From Gp6-AA40 sp050742535 (GTDB lineage: Bacteria > Acidobacteriota > Vicinamibacteria > Vicinamibacterales > UBA2999): 16,175 nucleotides of DNA. The stretch lies in the NCBI GenBank assembly GCA_050742535.1, contig JBOGIQ010000115.1:1-16175 (forward strand), written 5' to 3'. Each line of letters starts with the position of its first letter. The first letter of the stretch is position 1. The position numbers and the translations under genes are program-made. Positions 7,171 through 13,750 of the stretch are shown here, in pieces. The notes under the pieces were generated by a model. The model had not been told where the DNA came from and did no database searches. It worked only from the letters and a program-made list of their open reading frames with translations.

Positions 7171-7211
7171 GCGGGGATGTTAGCAGGGAAGCGTAACGGC
7201 GCAGACGTGGA

Positions 7212-7242
7212 GGCACCGCTACAGCGGTGCCCGACGTCGGGC
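7212..7242. repeat. Two overlapping palindromes downstream of the DUF4097 gene
   Basis: GGCACCGC-TACA-GCGGTGCC (7212-7231) is a perfect 8-bp stem with a 4-nt loop. It overlaps the 14-bp perfect palindrome GCCCGACGTCGGGC (7229-7242), so the two structures share three bases. They lie in the 85-bp gap between the DUF4097 stop and the phosphatase start and may form a terminator or attenuating structure. There is no T-run. The flank ACGTGGAGGC (7205-7214) also occurs in the 5472-5526 array. Confidence 0.6.
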
Positions 7243-7255
7243 AGCGTCGCGGGGG

Positions 7256-8233
7256 TTATTCCGGCTTGACGATCAGCACATTTCCGCTGAACGTCGACGC
7301 CGTCACCAGGGCGCCGGCGTTGCCGACGGTGCCGCGCAGCATCTTCATCGGGCGGCGACCTTGGCGCCCTGCCAGCGGCTCCAGCAATTTCAGCACGAAG
7401 TCGGTTCGCAGATCGCCGCTGTAGGTCATCGCTTCGAGATCGAAGCCGGGCTCGCCGGACGGCACGAAGCGGATGTTGCCGCGATGCGTCTGCAGCTGAT
7501 AGCGACCGGTCGGCAGCAGGCGGCCCGCGTACTCCAGATTTCCCGACGTCGACTGCACGAACGCGCGTCGGGCTTCGATGTCGTGCAGCAGCATGTCGCC
7601 CATCACGGAGTGCAAGTCGAGCATCCGGCTCGTGAGGTCGCGCAGAGTGATGCGGCCGCTGATCGTGTTGGCGCTCAATTCGTCGCCGGCCATGTTCTCT
7701 ACGTGCAGGTTGCCGGATGTCGAGCGCAAAATCAGATTGGTATTGTCCGGCACCCTGATCCGGTACTCGACCGTGACGCGGGATGGGCCGCGTGGCTGAA
7801 TCGTGCGTACCTCGACGTTGCCGCCGCGTTCGGCGATGTCAATCCGGACCTCGTTGATGGCCGTGCGGGCCCGCGCGGCGACGGTGTCGCGCACGCGTTT
7901 GATCGCCTCGATTCGCGCTTCCTGGCCGCCGCCGCCGCTGACGGTGACGTCGCCGCTGCCGCTCAACAGGTCCAACGTACCGCCGGGAACCAGTCGTACC
8001 GTCTGAGAGAAGGCCTCGCTGATGTCAGCCTGGCCGCGACCCCGTGCGGTAGTCCGGCGCTGCGCGGATTCAGCCTTCGCTTGTGCGGCGCGCCTCGCGG
8101 CTTCGGTCTTTGCCCGCCCCCGTTCGACGTTTGTGTTCGTATCCTGATTCCGGTTCGTGTCCTGCGCAGCCGCTGACGATGCGATTGCCACGCACGTCAG
8201 GAAGACCGCGACCCTCCGGGCCGTCCCATTCAT
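7256..8233 (-). CDS. DUF4097 family beta-strand repeat protein, exported
   Basis: This 325-residue exported protein belongs to the DUF4097 family of putative adhesin-like beta-helical repeat proteins, often found beside ECF sigma/anti-sigma pairs; its biochemical role is unknown. A signal peptide (MNGTARRVAVFLTCVAIASSAAAQ) is followed by an Asn/Gln/Thr-rich stretch and a basic Ala-rich segment to about residue 65. The beta repeats come next, with the recurring short motif [ST]-x-SG-[ND]: LSGSGDVTVSGG, STSGNLHVENM, TISGRITLRDL, SVMGDMLLHDI, STSGNLEYAG, TYSGDLRTDF, TFSGNVLIVK. ATG 8233 overlaps the anti-sigma stop by 4 bp (ATGA). The frame stays open upstream to 8821, but that part lies inside the anti-sigma gene and is a shadow. 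Confidence 0.87.
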   Translation of the reverse strand: MNGTARRVAVFLTCVAIASSAAAQDTNRNQDTNTNVERGRAKTEAARRAAQAKAESAQRRTTARGRGQADISEAFSQTVRLVPGGTLDLLSGSGDVTVSGGGGQEARIEAIKRVRDTVAARARTAINEVRIDIAERGGNVEVRTIQPRGPSRVTVEYRIRVPDNTNLILRSTSGNLHVENMAGDELSANTISGRITLRDLTSRMLDLHSVMGDMLLHDIEARRAFVQSTSGNLEYAGRLLPTGRYQLQTHRGNIRFVPSGEPGFDLEAMTYSGDLRTDFVLKLLEPLAGRQGRRPMKMLRGTVGNAGALVTASTFSGNVLIVKPE

Positions 8234-8925
8234 CGATTTATCTCCGAGAGGATGCGGGCGGCTCCCTCCTGGTTCCCTTTCCGCATCTCGTTGATCAGCG
8301 CCAGCATCTCCTGCAGCAGCGCAACCTTCCGCCGCAGCGCGGCAAACAGGCTCTCTTGTGCCGACTCGCTCTGCGGCTCCGTGCGCAGGGCGGCACGACT
8401 CTCGGTGATCGCCTCGTCGATCACCGTCAGGCCGGCGTTGATGGCGCCGGCGGTTTCGTGATCGAGCACATCCTGATCGGCGGTCGTCACTTCCTCGAGA
8501 CGCGCGATGGCCAGGGTGTAATGCGCTTCGGGATCCGACTCGGCGGCCGGGACGACTTCGGCGATCTGCGGCGCGGAATCGCTGCCGCCGGCCGGCGCCA
8601 GAAGTGCTCCGACCCGCCACAGGCCCGCTGCCAGCACGGCGGTCATCGCCACCGCTGCCAACGGCCGCCAGGCGAACCACCCCGCGCGGAAGCCACTCGC
8701 TCGTGTCTGCGACTCCGCCGCCGCGGCGATCCGATGCCAGACGTGCGCAGGCGGTATCAGCGGCTCGAGCGAACCTGCGGCGGCGCGGATCGACGCCAGA
8801 TCCTGAGCCAGGACGCGACACGCCGGGCAGCCGCGAAGATGCTCGTCGACGGCGGCGTACTCGTCGGCGCGCATCGCTTCGTCGACATATGCGCTCAGCA
8901 GCGGTTGGCAGGTGCCGCAGTTCAT
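8230..8925 (-). CDS. Zinc-finger (zf-HC2) transmembrane anti-sigma factor
   Basis: This 231-residue protein is the probable anti-sigma factor for the ECF sigma encoded just upstream, holding it at the inner membrane. The N-terminus has the ZAS zinc-binding pattern H29-x3-C33-x2-C36 (HLRGCPAC), with C3 and C6 (NCGTC) as further ligand candidates. One transmembrane helix follows at about 86-108 (PLAAVAMTAVLAAGLWRVGALLA). The periplasmic part (about 110-231) is helical and acidic, with a predicted coiled segment (LFAALRRKVALLQEMLALINEMRKGNQ). It matches no sensor family I know. Start and stop both sit in 4-bp ATGA overlaps with the neighbours, which fixes ATG 8925. Confidence 0.92.
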   Translation of the reverse strand: MNCGTCQPLLSAYVDEAMRADEYAAVDEHLRGCPACRVLAQDLASIRAAAGSLEPLIPPAHVWHRIAAAAESQTRASGFRAGWFAWRPLAAVAMTAVLAAGLWRVGALLAPAGGSDSAPQIAEVVPAAESDPEAHYTLAIARLEEVTTADQDVLDHETAGAINAGLTVIDEAITESRAALRTEPQSESAQESLFAALRRKVALLQEMLALINEMRKGNQEGAARILSEINR

Positions 8926-9530
8926 ACGCGTCCAGCCTGCGCGCTCAGCGCGCGCGGCGCCGACATGCCGCCCTTCAGAAAGGCGCGCAGCTTCATGCGC
9001 GCCTTGTGCACCTGCGACTTCGACGTACCCTCGGAAATGCCGAGCATCGTCGCGATCTCATGATGCTGGAACCCCTCGACATCGTGCAGCACGAACGCCG
9101 TCCGGCAGCCGTCGGGCAGCCGCTCGATGGCCCGCTCGAGATCGAGGCGGCTGATGGCAGACGCCACGAGCGGCGCAACCGCCGCCGGCTCAACCATGCC
9201 CTCCTCGTCGATCGAGTCAGTTGTTCTGGCCATCTTGTTTTGCCGTCCGCGCAGATAATCGAGGCAGTGATTCACGGCCATCCGATACAACCAGGTGCCC
9301 AGGCTGGAATCGCCGCGGAAGTTGCCGACTTTCCGGTAGGCCGTTAAGAACACTTCCTGCAGCAGATCTTCCGCCGTTTCCGCCGAGGCAACCATCCGCA
9401 CAATCAGCGTATACAGCCGACCGGCATGCGCGCGATACAGCTGTTCGAACGCGTCCGGATCGCCTCGCCCGCATCGCTGTGCCAGCTCGAGATCGGCCGC
9501 GGGCGACGACGGGGTGGCGGCGTCTCTCAC
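8922..9530 (-). CDS. ECF-family RNA polymerase sigma factor
   Basis: This 202-residue group 4 sigma-70 factor has region 2 at about 25-97 (DAFEQLYRAHAGRLYTLIVRM, AEDLLQEVFLTAYRKVGNF, LGTWLYRMAVNHCLDYLRGRQ) and region 4 at about 130-188 (LERAIERLPDGCRTAFVLHDVEG, HHEIATMLGISEGTSKSQVHKARMKLR). The linker between them is short and acidic. I chose GTG 9530 because it overlaps the stop of the alkyltransferase gene (GTGA, 9527-9530). It also gives the normal family length, with conserved sequence starting soon after. The open frame runs further upstream to 9782, but that part lies in the alkyltransferase gene. There is no good Shine-Dalgarno, so translation probably depends on coupling. Its stop overlaps the anti-sigma start. 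No -35/-10 pair for its own recognition was identified. Confidence 0.93.
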   Translation of the reverse strand: MRDAATPSSPAADLELAQRCGRGDPDAFEQLYRAHAGRLYTLIVRMVASAETAEDLLQEVFLTAYRKVGNFRGDSSLGTWLYRMAVNHCLDYLRGRQNKMARTTDSIDEEGMVEPAAVAPLVASAISRLDLERAIERLPDGCRTAFVLHDVEGFQHHEIATMLGISEGTSKSQVHKARMKLRAFLKGGMSAPRALSAQAGRV

Positions 9531-9919
9531 GTCTTCTGAAGGGTTAGACGACGGCGTGTGGAACTGGGGTTGCCGCCCCCCTCGGCTGTGCTCGGGGCAG
9601 GCCCCTTGACCCTGCTCGGGGCCGGCCAGCGGACGTCGGCAAACCTTCGCACTCGGGTTTGTCCCACGTCCAGCCCTTCCGCCCGCAAACGGTCGCGTTT
9701 GACGTGCAGAAATGCGCCATATCCGCCAAGTCCGCCCCCGGCAGCGATGACGCGGTGGCAGGGAACCTTCGGGTCCCGGCACTTGCGCATCACCGTGCCG
9801 ACCGCCCGGGCCGCCCGCGGAGCGCCCGCCAGCCGCGCGACGTCGCCGTAGGTCGTCACCCGCCCCGCCGGAATCCTGCGAACGACCGACAACACACGGG
9901 CTGCGAACCCCGGTTTCAT
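9527..9919 (-). CDS. MGMT-family DNA alkyltransferase, catalytic domain only, with repeat-derived tail
   Basis: This 130-residue protein carries the DNA-binding and active-site domain of O6-alkylguanine-DNA alkyltransferases: VLSVVRRIPAGRVTTYGDVARLAG, RAARAVGTVMRKC and the acceptor motif PCHRVI with Cys54. GGGLGGYGAFLHVKRDRLRAEG follows. The acceptor cysteine is present, so it is not an alkyltransferase-like protein with Trp at that place. The N-terminal domain of Ogt/Ada-type enzymes is absent, a common compact form. Residues after about 98 extend past the normal family end as a Pro/Ser/Gly/Arg-rich tail encoded by repeat-like DNA (9576-9627). ATG 9919 overlaps the barrel-gene stop by 4 bp (ATGA), and the end overlaps the sigma-factor GTG. 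Its place in a sigma-factor operon suggests co-regulation with an envelope or damage response. Confidence 0.88.
   Translation of the reverse strand: MKPGFAARVLSVVRRIPAGRVTTYGDVARLAGAPRAARAVGTVMRKCRDPKVPCHRVIAAGGGLGGYGAFLHVKRDRLRAEGLDVGQTRVRRFADVRWPAPSRVKGPAPSTAEGGGNPSSTRRRLTLQKT
9576..9627. repeat. GC-rich repeat-like stretch encoding the alkyltransferase tail
   Basis: The 10-base word TGCTCGGGGC occurs twice, 24 bp apart (9589-9598 and 9613-9622). A short inverted repeat, GGGGC-AG-GCCCC, runs from the first copy. The stretch encodes residues beyond the usual alkyltransferase C-terminus. It resembles the dispersed GC-rich repeats found in many soil-bacterial genomes, but no second copy is present in this window and the ends are approximate. 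Confidence 0.45.
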
Positions 9920-10779
9920 TTCCCGATAACGAACCGCACTCGGAACCCGAGTCCCCCCAGGTTTGACTCCCCGTACAGTTCCGATGCGCTGGACACGTCG
10001 CTTCCGAGGGCGTCGCTGATGGTGGTCCACTGCGCTTCCCCGGTCACGCCGAACCATCTCGACATCCGGAATTCAACGCCGCCGAGCGCGTGGTACCCCG
10101 TGAAACGTTCGTCGACGTCGTCGCCGGACTGCGCGAAATCGGACGTCTCCGAATACCTGTGCCAGCCGATACCACCACCGACGAAGGGGATTGCGCTTCG
10201 AGGGCGGACACGCCGCTGAAAGCGGTAGCCACCCGTGAGTTCGACAGGTGTCATACGGACGTCCATCGCGATGCCAAGCGGAAACACTTCGCCATCGTCC
10301 ACGAACACGCGTTCGCCGGTTTTCTGGAAACGCGACAAACGGACGTTGACGAAGAAGTTCTGCGGAAGGACGACCTCTACGCCGCCTCCGAAGAACGTTC
10401 CGTTCGACGACCCGAGGGTGGCTTTGAATGTGTCTGCGGCCGCAAATCGCGTGAACCCGATGTCGCCGAAGCCGCGAATGCTCGTCTGTGCGCGCGGTGC
10501 GGGAGCGGGCCGTACAGCCGCCGGCGGTTTCTGCTGCGGTTTCTGCTGCGCTGTGGTGACTGCCGGGAGCGCCGCGACCCACGCCATGACGACGGCATAT
10601 CGAGCCGTGGCCCGTACACCGATCGTGGGGCGAGCCACGCCACCCCATCGCGCGGGCGCGATGGGGACCCCGAGGTCAGGCTCGCCTCGCGAACCCGAAG
10701 GGTTCGCCCCACGATCATCTCGCGCCACTGGAGTTCGTGTCGCGATCGACTCGCGCAGCTGGTGGAGGCGGACGCTCAT
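9916..10779 (-). CDS. Outer-membrane beta-barrel protein with a repeat element near its start
   Basis: The last roughly 190 residues look like a small outer-membrane beta-barrel: SIRGFGDIGFTRF, FFGGGVEVVLPQNFFVNVRLSRF, MTPVELTGGYRF, AIPFVGGGIGWHRY, YHALGGVEFRMSRWFGVTGEAQW, and a C-terminal strand ending LGFRVRFVIGK. A hydrophobic export signal with an AQQ boundary (VVMAWVAALPAVTTAQQ) lies at about 63-77, followed by a Pro/Gln-rich linker. I chose ATG 10779 because it overlaps the subtilase stop by 4 bp (ATGA). ATG 10587 would give a very short signal peptide with no basic residues. Residues about 22-53 are encoded by the 96-bp palindromic element at 10621-10716, inserted without breaking the frame, so the signal peptide has an unusually long n-region. 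The ligand or role is unknown. Confidence 0.8.
   Translation of the reverse strand: MSVRLHQLRESIATRTPVARDDRGANPSGSRGEPDLGVPIAPARWGGVARPTIGVRATARYAVVMAWVAALPAVTTAQQKPQQKPPAAVRPAPAPRAQTSIRGFGDIGFTRFAAADTFKATLGSSNGTFFGGGVEVVLPQNFFVNVRLSRFQKTGERVFVDDGEVFPLGIAMDVRMTPVELTGGYRFQRRVRPRSAIPFVGGGIGWHRYSETSDFAQSGDDVDERFTGYHALGGVEFRMSRWFGVTGEAQWTTISDALGSDVSSASELYGESNLGGLGFRVRFVIGK
10621..10716. repeat. 96-bp MITE/REP-doublet-like element with 13-bp terminal inverted repeats, in frame in a gene
   Basis: GATCGTGGGGCGA (10621-10633) and its exact complement TCGCCCCACGATC (10704-10716) bound a 96-bp unit. Inside are a 10-bp stem, CCCCATCGCG (10643-10652) with CGCGATGGGG (10657-10666), and a 7-bp stem, CGAACCC (10690-10696) with GGGTTCG (10700-10706), around a GAA loop. 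The length is exactly 32 codons and the minus-strand frame through it has no stop. Its right end matches the RNase insert at 357-391 in inverse orientation. No target-site duplication was found and no transposase is nearby. Confidence 0.78.
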
Positions 10780-12323
10780 CGGACGATACCCAGACCGCGC
10801 AGGGCGGCGCGCGCGTTGATCAGGCCGTGGCCATACTGATCGTCACGGCCTGCGGGGCCGAGGTCGGTCGCCGAACGCTTCATTGCCGCTTCGATTGCCG
10901 AAGGTTTGGTGATTCCCTGCTGATAGAGCAGCGCCGCCAGGCCCGACACGTGAGCGGTGGACATCGAGGTCCCCTGAGCGAAGATGTAGGCAAAGACGTC
11001 GAAGCGCGGGGGACGGAAACCGCCGGTTCCGTTCAGGAAGGTGTCGGTGAAATCGAAGTCGTAGGTCTGCTGCAGGATCATGTTGTTGACACCACCGCGG
11101 TCGAAATCACCCCCGGGTGCCACCAGTTCGATGTAGGGTCCGGTGCTGGAGTACGTGGCGCGCTGCCGGTCCGAGCCGGTTGCGCCGACCGAGACCATGC
11201 CGTTGATCTGCTGCGCAAACTCCGCGAAGCGCGCGACCGGGTTGCCCTCGAGAAACTCGTTTCCCCCCGCAACGGCGAGAAATGCGCCGCGGCCCACGGC
11301 GTACTGGACGGCTTCGCGCACCGCAGGTGCCGGCGGTCCATCGCGACCGATGCTCAGATTGAGCACTTTCGCGCCGTTGTCTACCGCGTAGCGTATGCCG
11401 CGGGCCACCACGTCGTCGGTCCCGAAGAACGGGCTCTCGAAATACTCGTCCCAGAAGCCATCAATCACCTTGACCGGCATCAGCTTCACGTTGAACGCGA
11501 TCCCCGCCACGCCCGCCGCGTTGTTCGTCACCTGGCCGATTGTTCCCGCGACGTGCGTTCCGTGACCATGCAGGTCCACCGGCTGCGAGTCGTCCCAGAT
11601 GAAATCGTAGGGAGACACGAACCGGTCCGAGGCCCCGAGCTCCGGTGCAGCCGCAAACGGAACACTCACCGTCCCAAGCGCAGGGTAGACAACGCCGTCG
11701 ATCGTCTGCGGGCTGAATTGAACGAACTGGAGCGACACGTTCGTGTAGGCCATCCCGCTATCGAGGACCGCCACAGTCACCGAGGGCGATGAGCCGGGGT
11801 TGATGTCCCAGGCGCGTTCCATCTCGAGCGACGCGAAGTTCCACTGCAGGCCATAGAGCGGGTCATTGGGCCGGAAGAGCGGCCGTACCCGGTAGCGCGC
11901 CTGCGCGTAGGCGACATCCGGCTGCGCCGAGAGCCGGCTGGCCACCGCCTCGGGATCGGCAGCCGGATCGACTGCGACGAGATCGAACTCCGCGTAGGGA
12001 AGGCTCGGCGTGGAGCGTCCGGCAACGAGCGCCACGAGGTCGGCCTTCCGCGCGACGGACGTGCCGGCCCTGAATTTCACGATGACGCTGCCTCGGACGT
12101 AGCGGCCACTGGCGGGCATCCGCCGCGTATGCGAATCGGTCGCCTTGAGTGCGGCGCGCGCGGCGCCCGAGTGCAGGCCGCCGTCGATGGCAGTCACGGC
12201 GAGCGGCGAGGCCGATCGCCGTCCGGCGTCCGGCAACAGATCCTGGGCGGCGACCGTCGCCAACCACAATGCGGCGCCGATGAACGCGGCGGTATGCGCA
12301 CGCGCCCGTCTCCGTATGCTCAT
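10776..12323 (-). CDS. Secreted subtilisin-like serine protease (S8)
   Basis: This 515-residue exported subtilase has a signal peptide (MSIRRRARAHTAAFIGAALWLATVAAQ). A propeptide/linker to about residue 150 includes the S8 prodomain-like pattern SVIVKFRAG through QPDVAYAQARYRVRP. The catalytic domain follows: D188 in VTVAVLDSGMAY, H254 in HGHGTHVAGT, oxyanion N355 in VAGGNE and S453 in GTSMSTAHVSG. All three catalytic residues are intact, so it should be active after propeptide removal. It ends soon after the core (YGHGLINARAAL), without a C-terminal sorting domain. ATG 12323 has GAGG at a suitable distance. Its stop overlaps the barrel-gene start by 4 bp, making it the first gene of the six-gene chain that contains the ECF sigma factor. 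It could process envelope proteins or act in regulated proteolysis; neither is shown. Confidence 0.94.
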   Translation of the reverse strand: MSIRRRARAHTAAFIGAALWLATVAAQDLLPDAGRRSASPLAVTAIDGGLHSGAARAALKATDSHTRRMPASGRYVRGSVIVKFRAGTSVARKADLVALVAGRSTPSLPYAEFDLVAVDPAADPEAVASRLSAQPDVAYAQARYRVRPLFRPNDPLYGLQWNFASLEMERAWDINPGSSPSVTVAVLDSGMAYTNVSLQFVQFSPQTIDGVVYPALGTVSVPFAAAPELGASDRFVSPYDFIWDDSQPVDLHGHGTHVAGTIGQVTNNAAGVAGIAFNVKLMPVKVIDGFWDEYFESPFFGTDDVVARGIRYAVDNGAKVLNLSIGRDGPPAPAVREAVQYAVGRGAFLAVAGGNEFLEGNPVARFAEFAQQINGMVSVGATGSDRQRATYSSTGPYIELVAPGGDFDRGGVNNMILQQTYDFDFTDTFLNGTGGFRPPRFDVFAYIFAQGTSMSTAHVSGLAALLYQQGITKPSAIEAAMKRSATDLGPAGRDDQYGHGLINARAALRGLGIVR

Positions 12324-12369
12324 GAAAACCTCGAGAACGTTGGGGACTCAGGCAGGCGCGATCATTGTA

Positions 12370-12391
12370 GCTTCCGCCTGAAGGCGGAAGC
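12370..12391. repeat. TGAA-loop hairpin repeat upstream of the subtilase
   Basis: GCTTCCGCC-TGAA-GGCGGAAGC is a perfect 9-bp stem with the same TGAA loop as the hairpins at 2684 and 5449. It is followed after one C by CACTGC. It lies in the 77-bp gap between the HD-GYP stop and the subtilase start. On the minus strand TACAAT (12369 down to 12364) follows the hairpin directly and resembles a -10 box, but no matching -35 is seen. It may separate the two operons as a terminator or processing signal. Confidence 0.75.
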
Positions 12392-12400
12392 CACTGCCAT

Positions 12401-13750
12401 CTACATGTGCGTCAGTGGATCGATTCCGTACTCCGCAGGATCGAGCGGCGCCTGGATGGCGCCGGCGAATCCTTCATGCCCTTCCCACAGATTGACTTCG
12501 AATGGCCGCGGGATCGGCGTCCGATCGGCGGCGAAGAGAACCTTGACTCGCGGCCGGTACGGGTCGGGCGCGTAGGCCTTGGTGACGACGGCGGTCTCCC
12601 CGCTGTCGAGACGGACGAGGTTGCCCGCAGGATAGATGCCAACCAGCTGCACGAACCGCCGTACGAGATTCTGATCGAACTGCTTGCCGTCGTTTCTCTG
12701 CAGGACGGACAGAATGCGATCGGTGGGAAACGCCTGTTGATACACCCGCTGCGATCGCATCGCGTCGTAGACGTCGGAGATTCCGCACAGCATCGTCGCC
12801 ACGTTGAGTTCGGGCCGCGACACGCCGCGCGGATAGCCGGTGCCGTCAGCGCGCAGATGATGCTCGAACGCGACCACAGGGGCGAGCGCCGGCACTTCCG
12901 GCGTCGTCCGCAGAATCTGCGCCCCGTCCACGGTGTGCCGCTTCAGAATTTCGAACTCCCGGTCGGTCAGCTGCTCGGTCTTGTTGAGAATCTCCGGCGG
13001 TGTTCTCACCTTGCCAATGTCGTGCAGCAGCGCTGCAAGACCAAGCTGGCGGAGTGCGGCGCCGTCGATTCCCAGCCCTCGTCCCTGACCCATCGTCAGG
13101 ATGGACACGTTCACCATGTGGGTGAACGTGTAGTTGTCGTAGTTCTTGAGCGCGGTCAGGGCCAGCAGCGCCGTCCGGTTCTGCGCGACTGCCTGCGCCA
13201 GTGAGTCGACAATGCCGCGCGCGGCGTCGGCGTCCGGCTTCCCCTCGGTGGTCGCGCTGTCCCACAGCCGTTCGGCAATGCCCACCGCGTCCTGGTACAG
13301 GTGCTGGAACGTGGCCATGTCGCCGACCGCTTCGACCCGCTGCTCGACCTGCAGCTTCCCGACGCGGATGTGCTGCAGCCGCGGCGCGGGTGGTGCGGTG
13401 CCGCGATCGGCTCGTGCGACGGTCTGCACGAGCTCGGTGATTTCCTCCGGCTCGACCCCGTCTTCGATCACGATGCGCTCGATGCCGGCCTGCTGGAGAC
13501 GGCGCATCAGCTCGCCCATGGTTTCCGCGGCACGCGGCACGGGCGTATCCCCGACGACGAGATCCTCTTCGACGATGCCGATGGTCAGCGTGGTGTGAGC
13601 GGCAAGTGCCACGCTAATCGTTTCCGCAAGCGCCGCCACGTTGCGCTTGACGATCGGATGATCGGGCGCATACAGCTGGGCGCCGCGCAGCGCTGCGGCC
13701 AGGCGGCGAGCGAGTTCCTCGGCGATGCGGGCGCGCGTGGTGGTGCTCAT
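12401..13750 (-). CDS. HD-GYP domain phosphohydrolase with an N-terminal LY..HP domain
   Basis: This 449-residue cytoplasmic protein is probably a cyclic-di-nucleotide phosphodiesterase or a signalling protein derived from one. Residues about 1-145 form an N-terminal domain that is also present in the neighbouring HEAT protein (RGAQLYAPDHPIVKRNV, LTIGIVEEDLVVG, MGELMRRLQQAGI). The HD-GYP domain spans about 195-370: H211 in FTHMVNVSILT, H243-D244 and K247 in LLHDIGK, H272, H297-H298 in FEHHLRADGTGYPRG and D326 in GISDVYDA. The usual HHE motif reads HHL (L299), so one acidic residue is missing, while DGxGYP is intact. A beta-rich C-terminal part (about 370-449, IYPAGNLVRLDSGETAVV) follows, as in many HD-GYP proteins. 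ATG 13750 overlaps the HEAT-gene stop by 4 bp, and this decides the start over an open frame reaching 13930. Confidence 0.9.
   Translation of the reverse strand: MSTTTRARIAEELARRLAAALRGAQLYAPDHPIVKRNVAALAETISVALAAHTTLTIGIVEEDLVVGDTPVPRAAETMGELMRRLQQAGIERIVIEDGVEPEEITELVQTVARADRGTAPPAPRLQHIRVGKLQVEQRVEAVGDMATFQHLYQDAVGIAERLWDSATTEGKPDADAARGIVDSLAQAVAQNRTALLALTALKNYDNYTFTHMVNVSILTMGQGRGLGIDGAALRQLGLAALLHDIGKVRTPPEILNKTEQLTDREFEILKRHTVDGAQILRTTPEVPALAPVVAFEHHLRADGTGYPRGVSRPELNVATMLCGISDVYDAMRSQRVYQQAFPTDRILSVLQRNDGKQFDQNLVRRFVQLVGIYPAGNLVRLDSGETAVVTKAYAPDPYRPRVKVLFAADRTPIPRPFEVNLWEGHEGFAGAIQAPLDPAEYGIDPLTHM

Noticed and set aside
6130..7269. A 379-codon plus-strand open frame across the phosphatase gene
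   Set aside because: The minus strand encodes an intact phosphatase with all metal ligands. The plus-strand product has no family features.
8234..8821. N-terminal extension of the DUF4097 frame
   Set aside because: It lies entirely inside the anti-sigma gene. A signal peptide and a 4-bp overlap place the start at 8233.
9531..9782. N-terminal extension of the sigma-factor frame
   Set aside because: It overlaps the alkyltransferase core with its PCHRVI motif. The GTG at 9530 fits family length and the overlap pattern.
10621..10716. A remnant of a full insertion sequence
   Set aside because: At 96 bp with no transposase fragment and no target duplication, it fits a REP-doublet or MITE-like unit better than an IS remnant.
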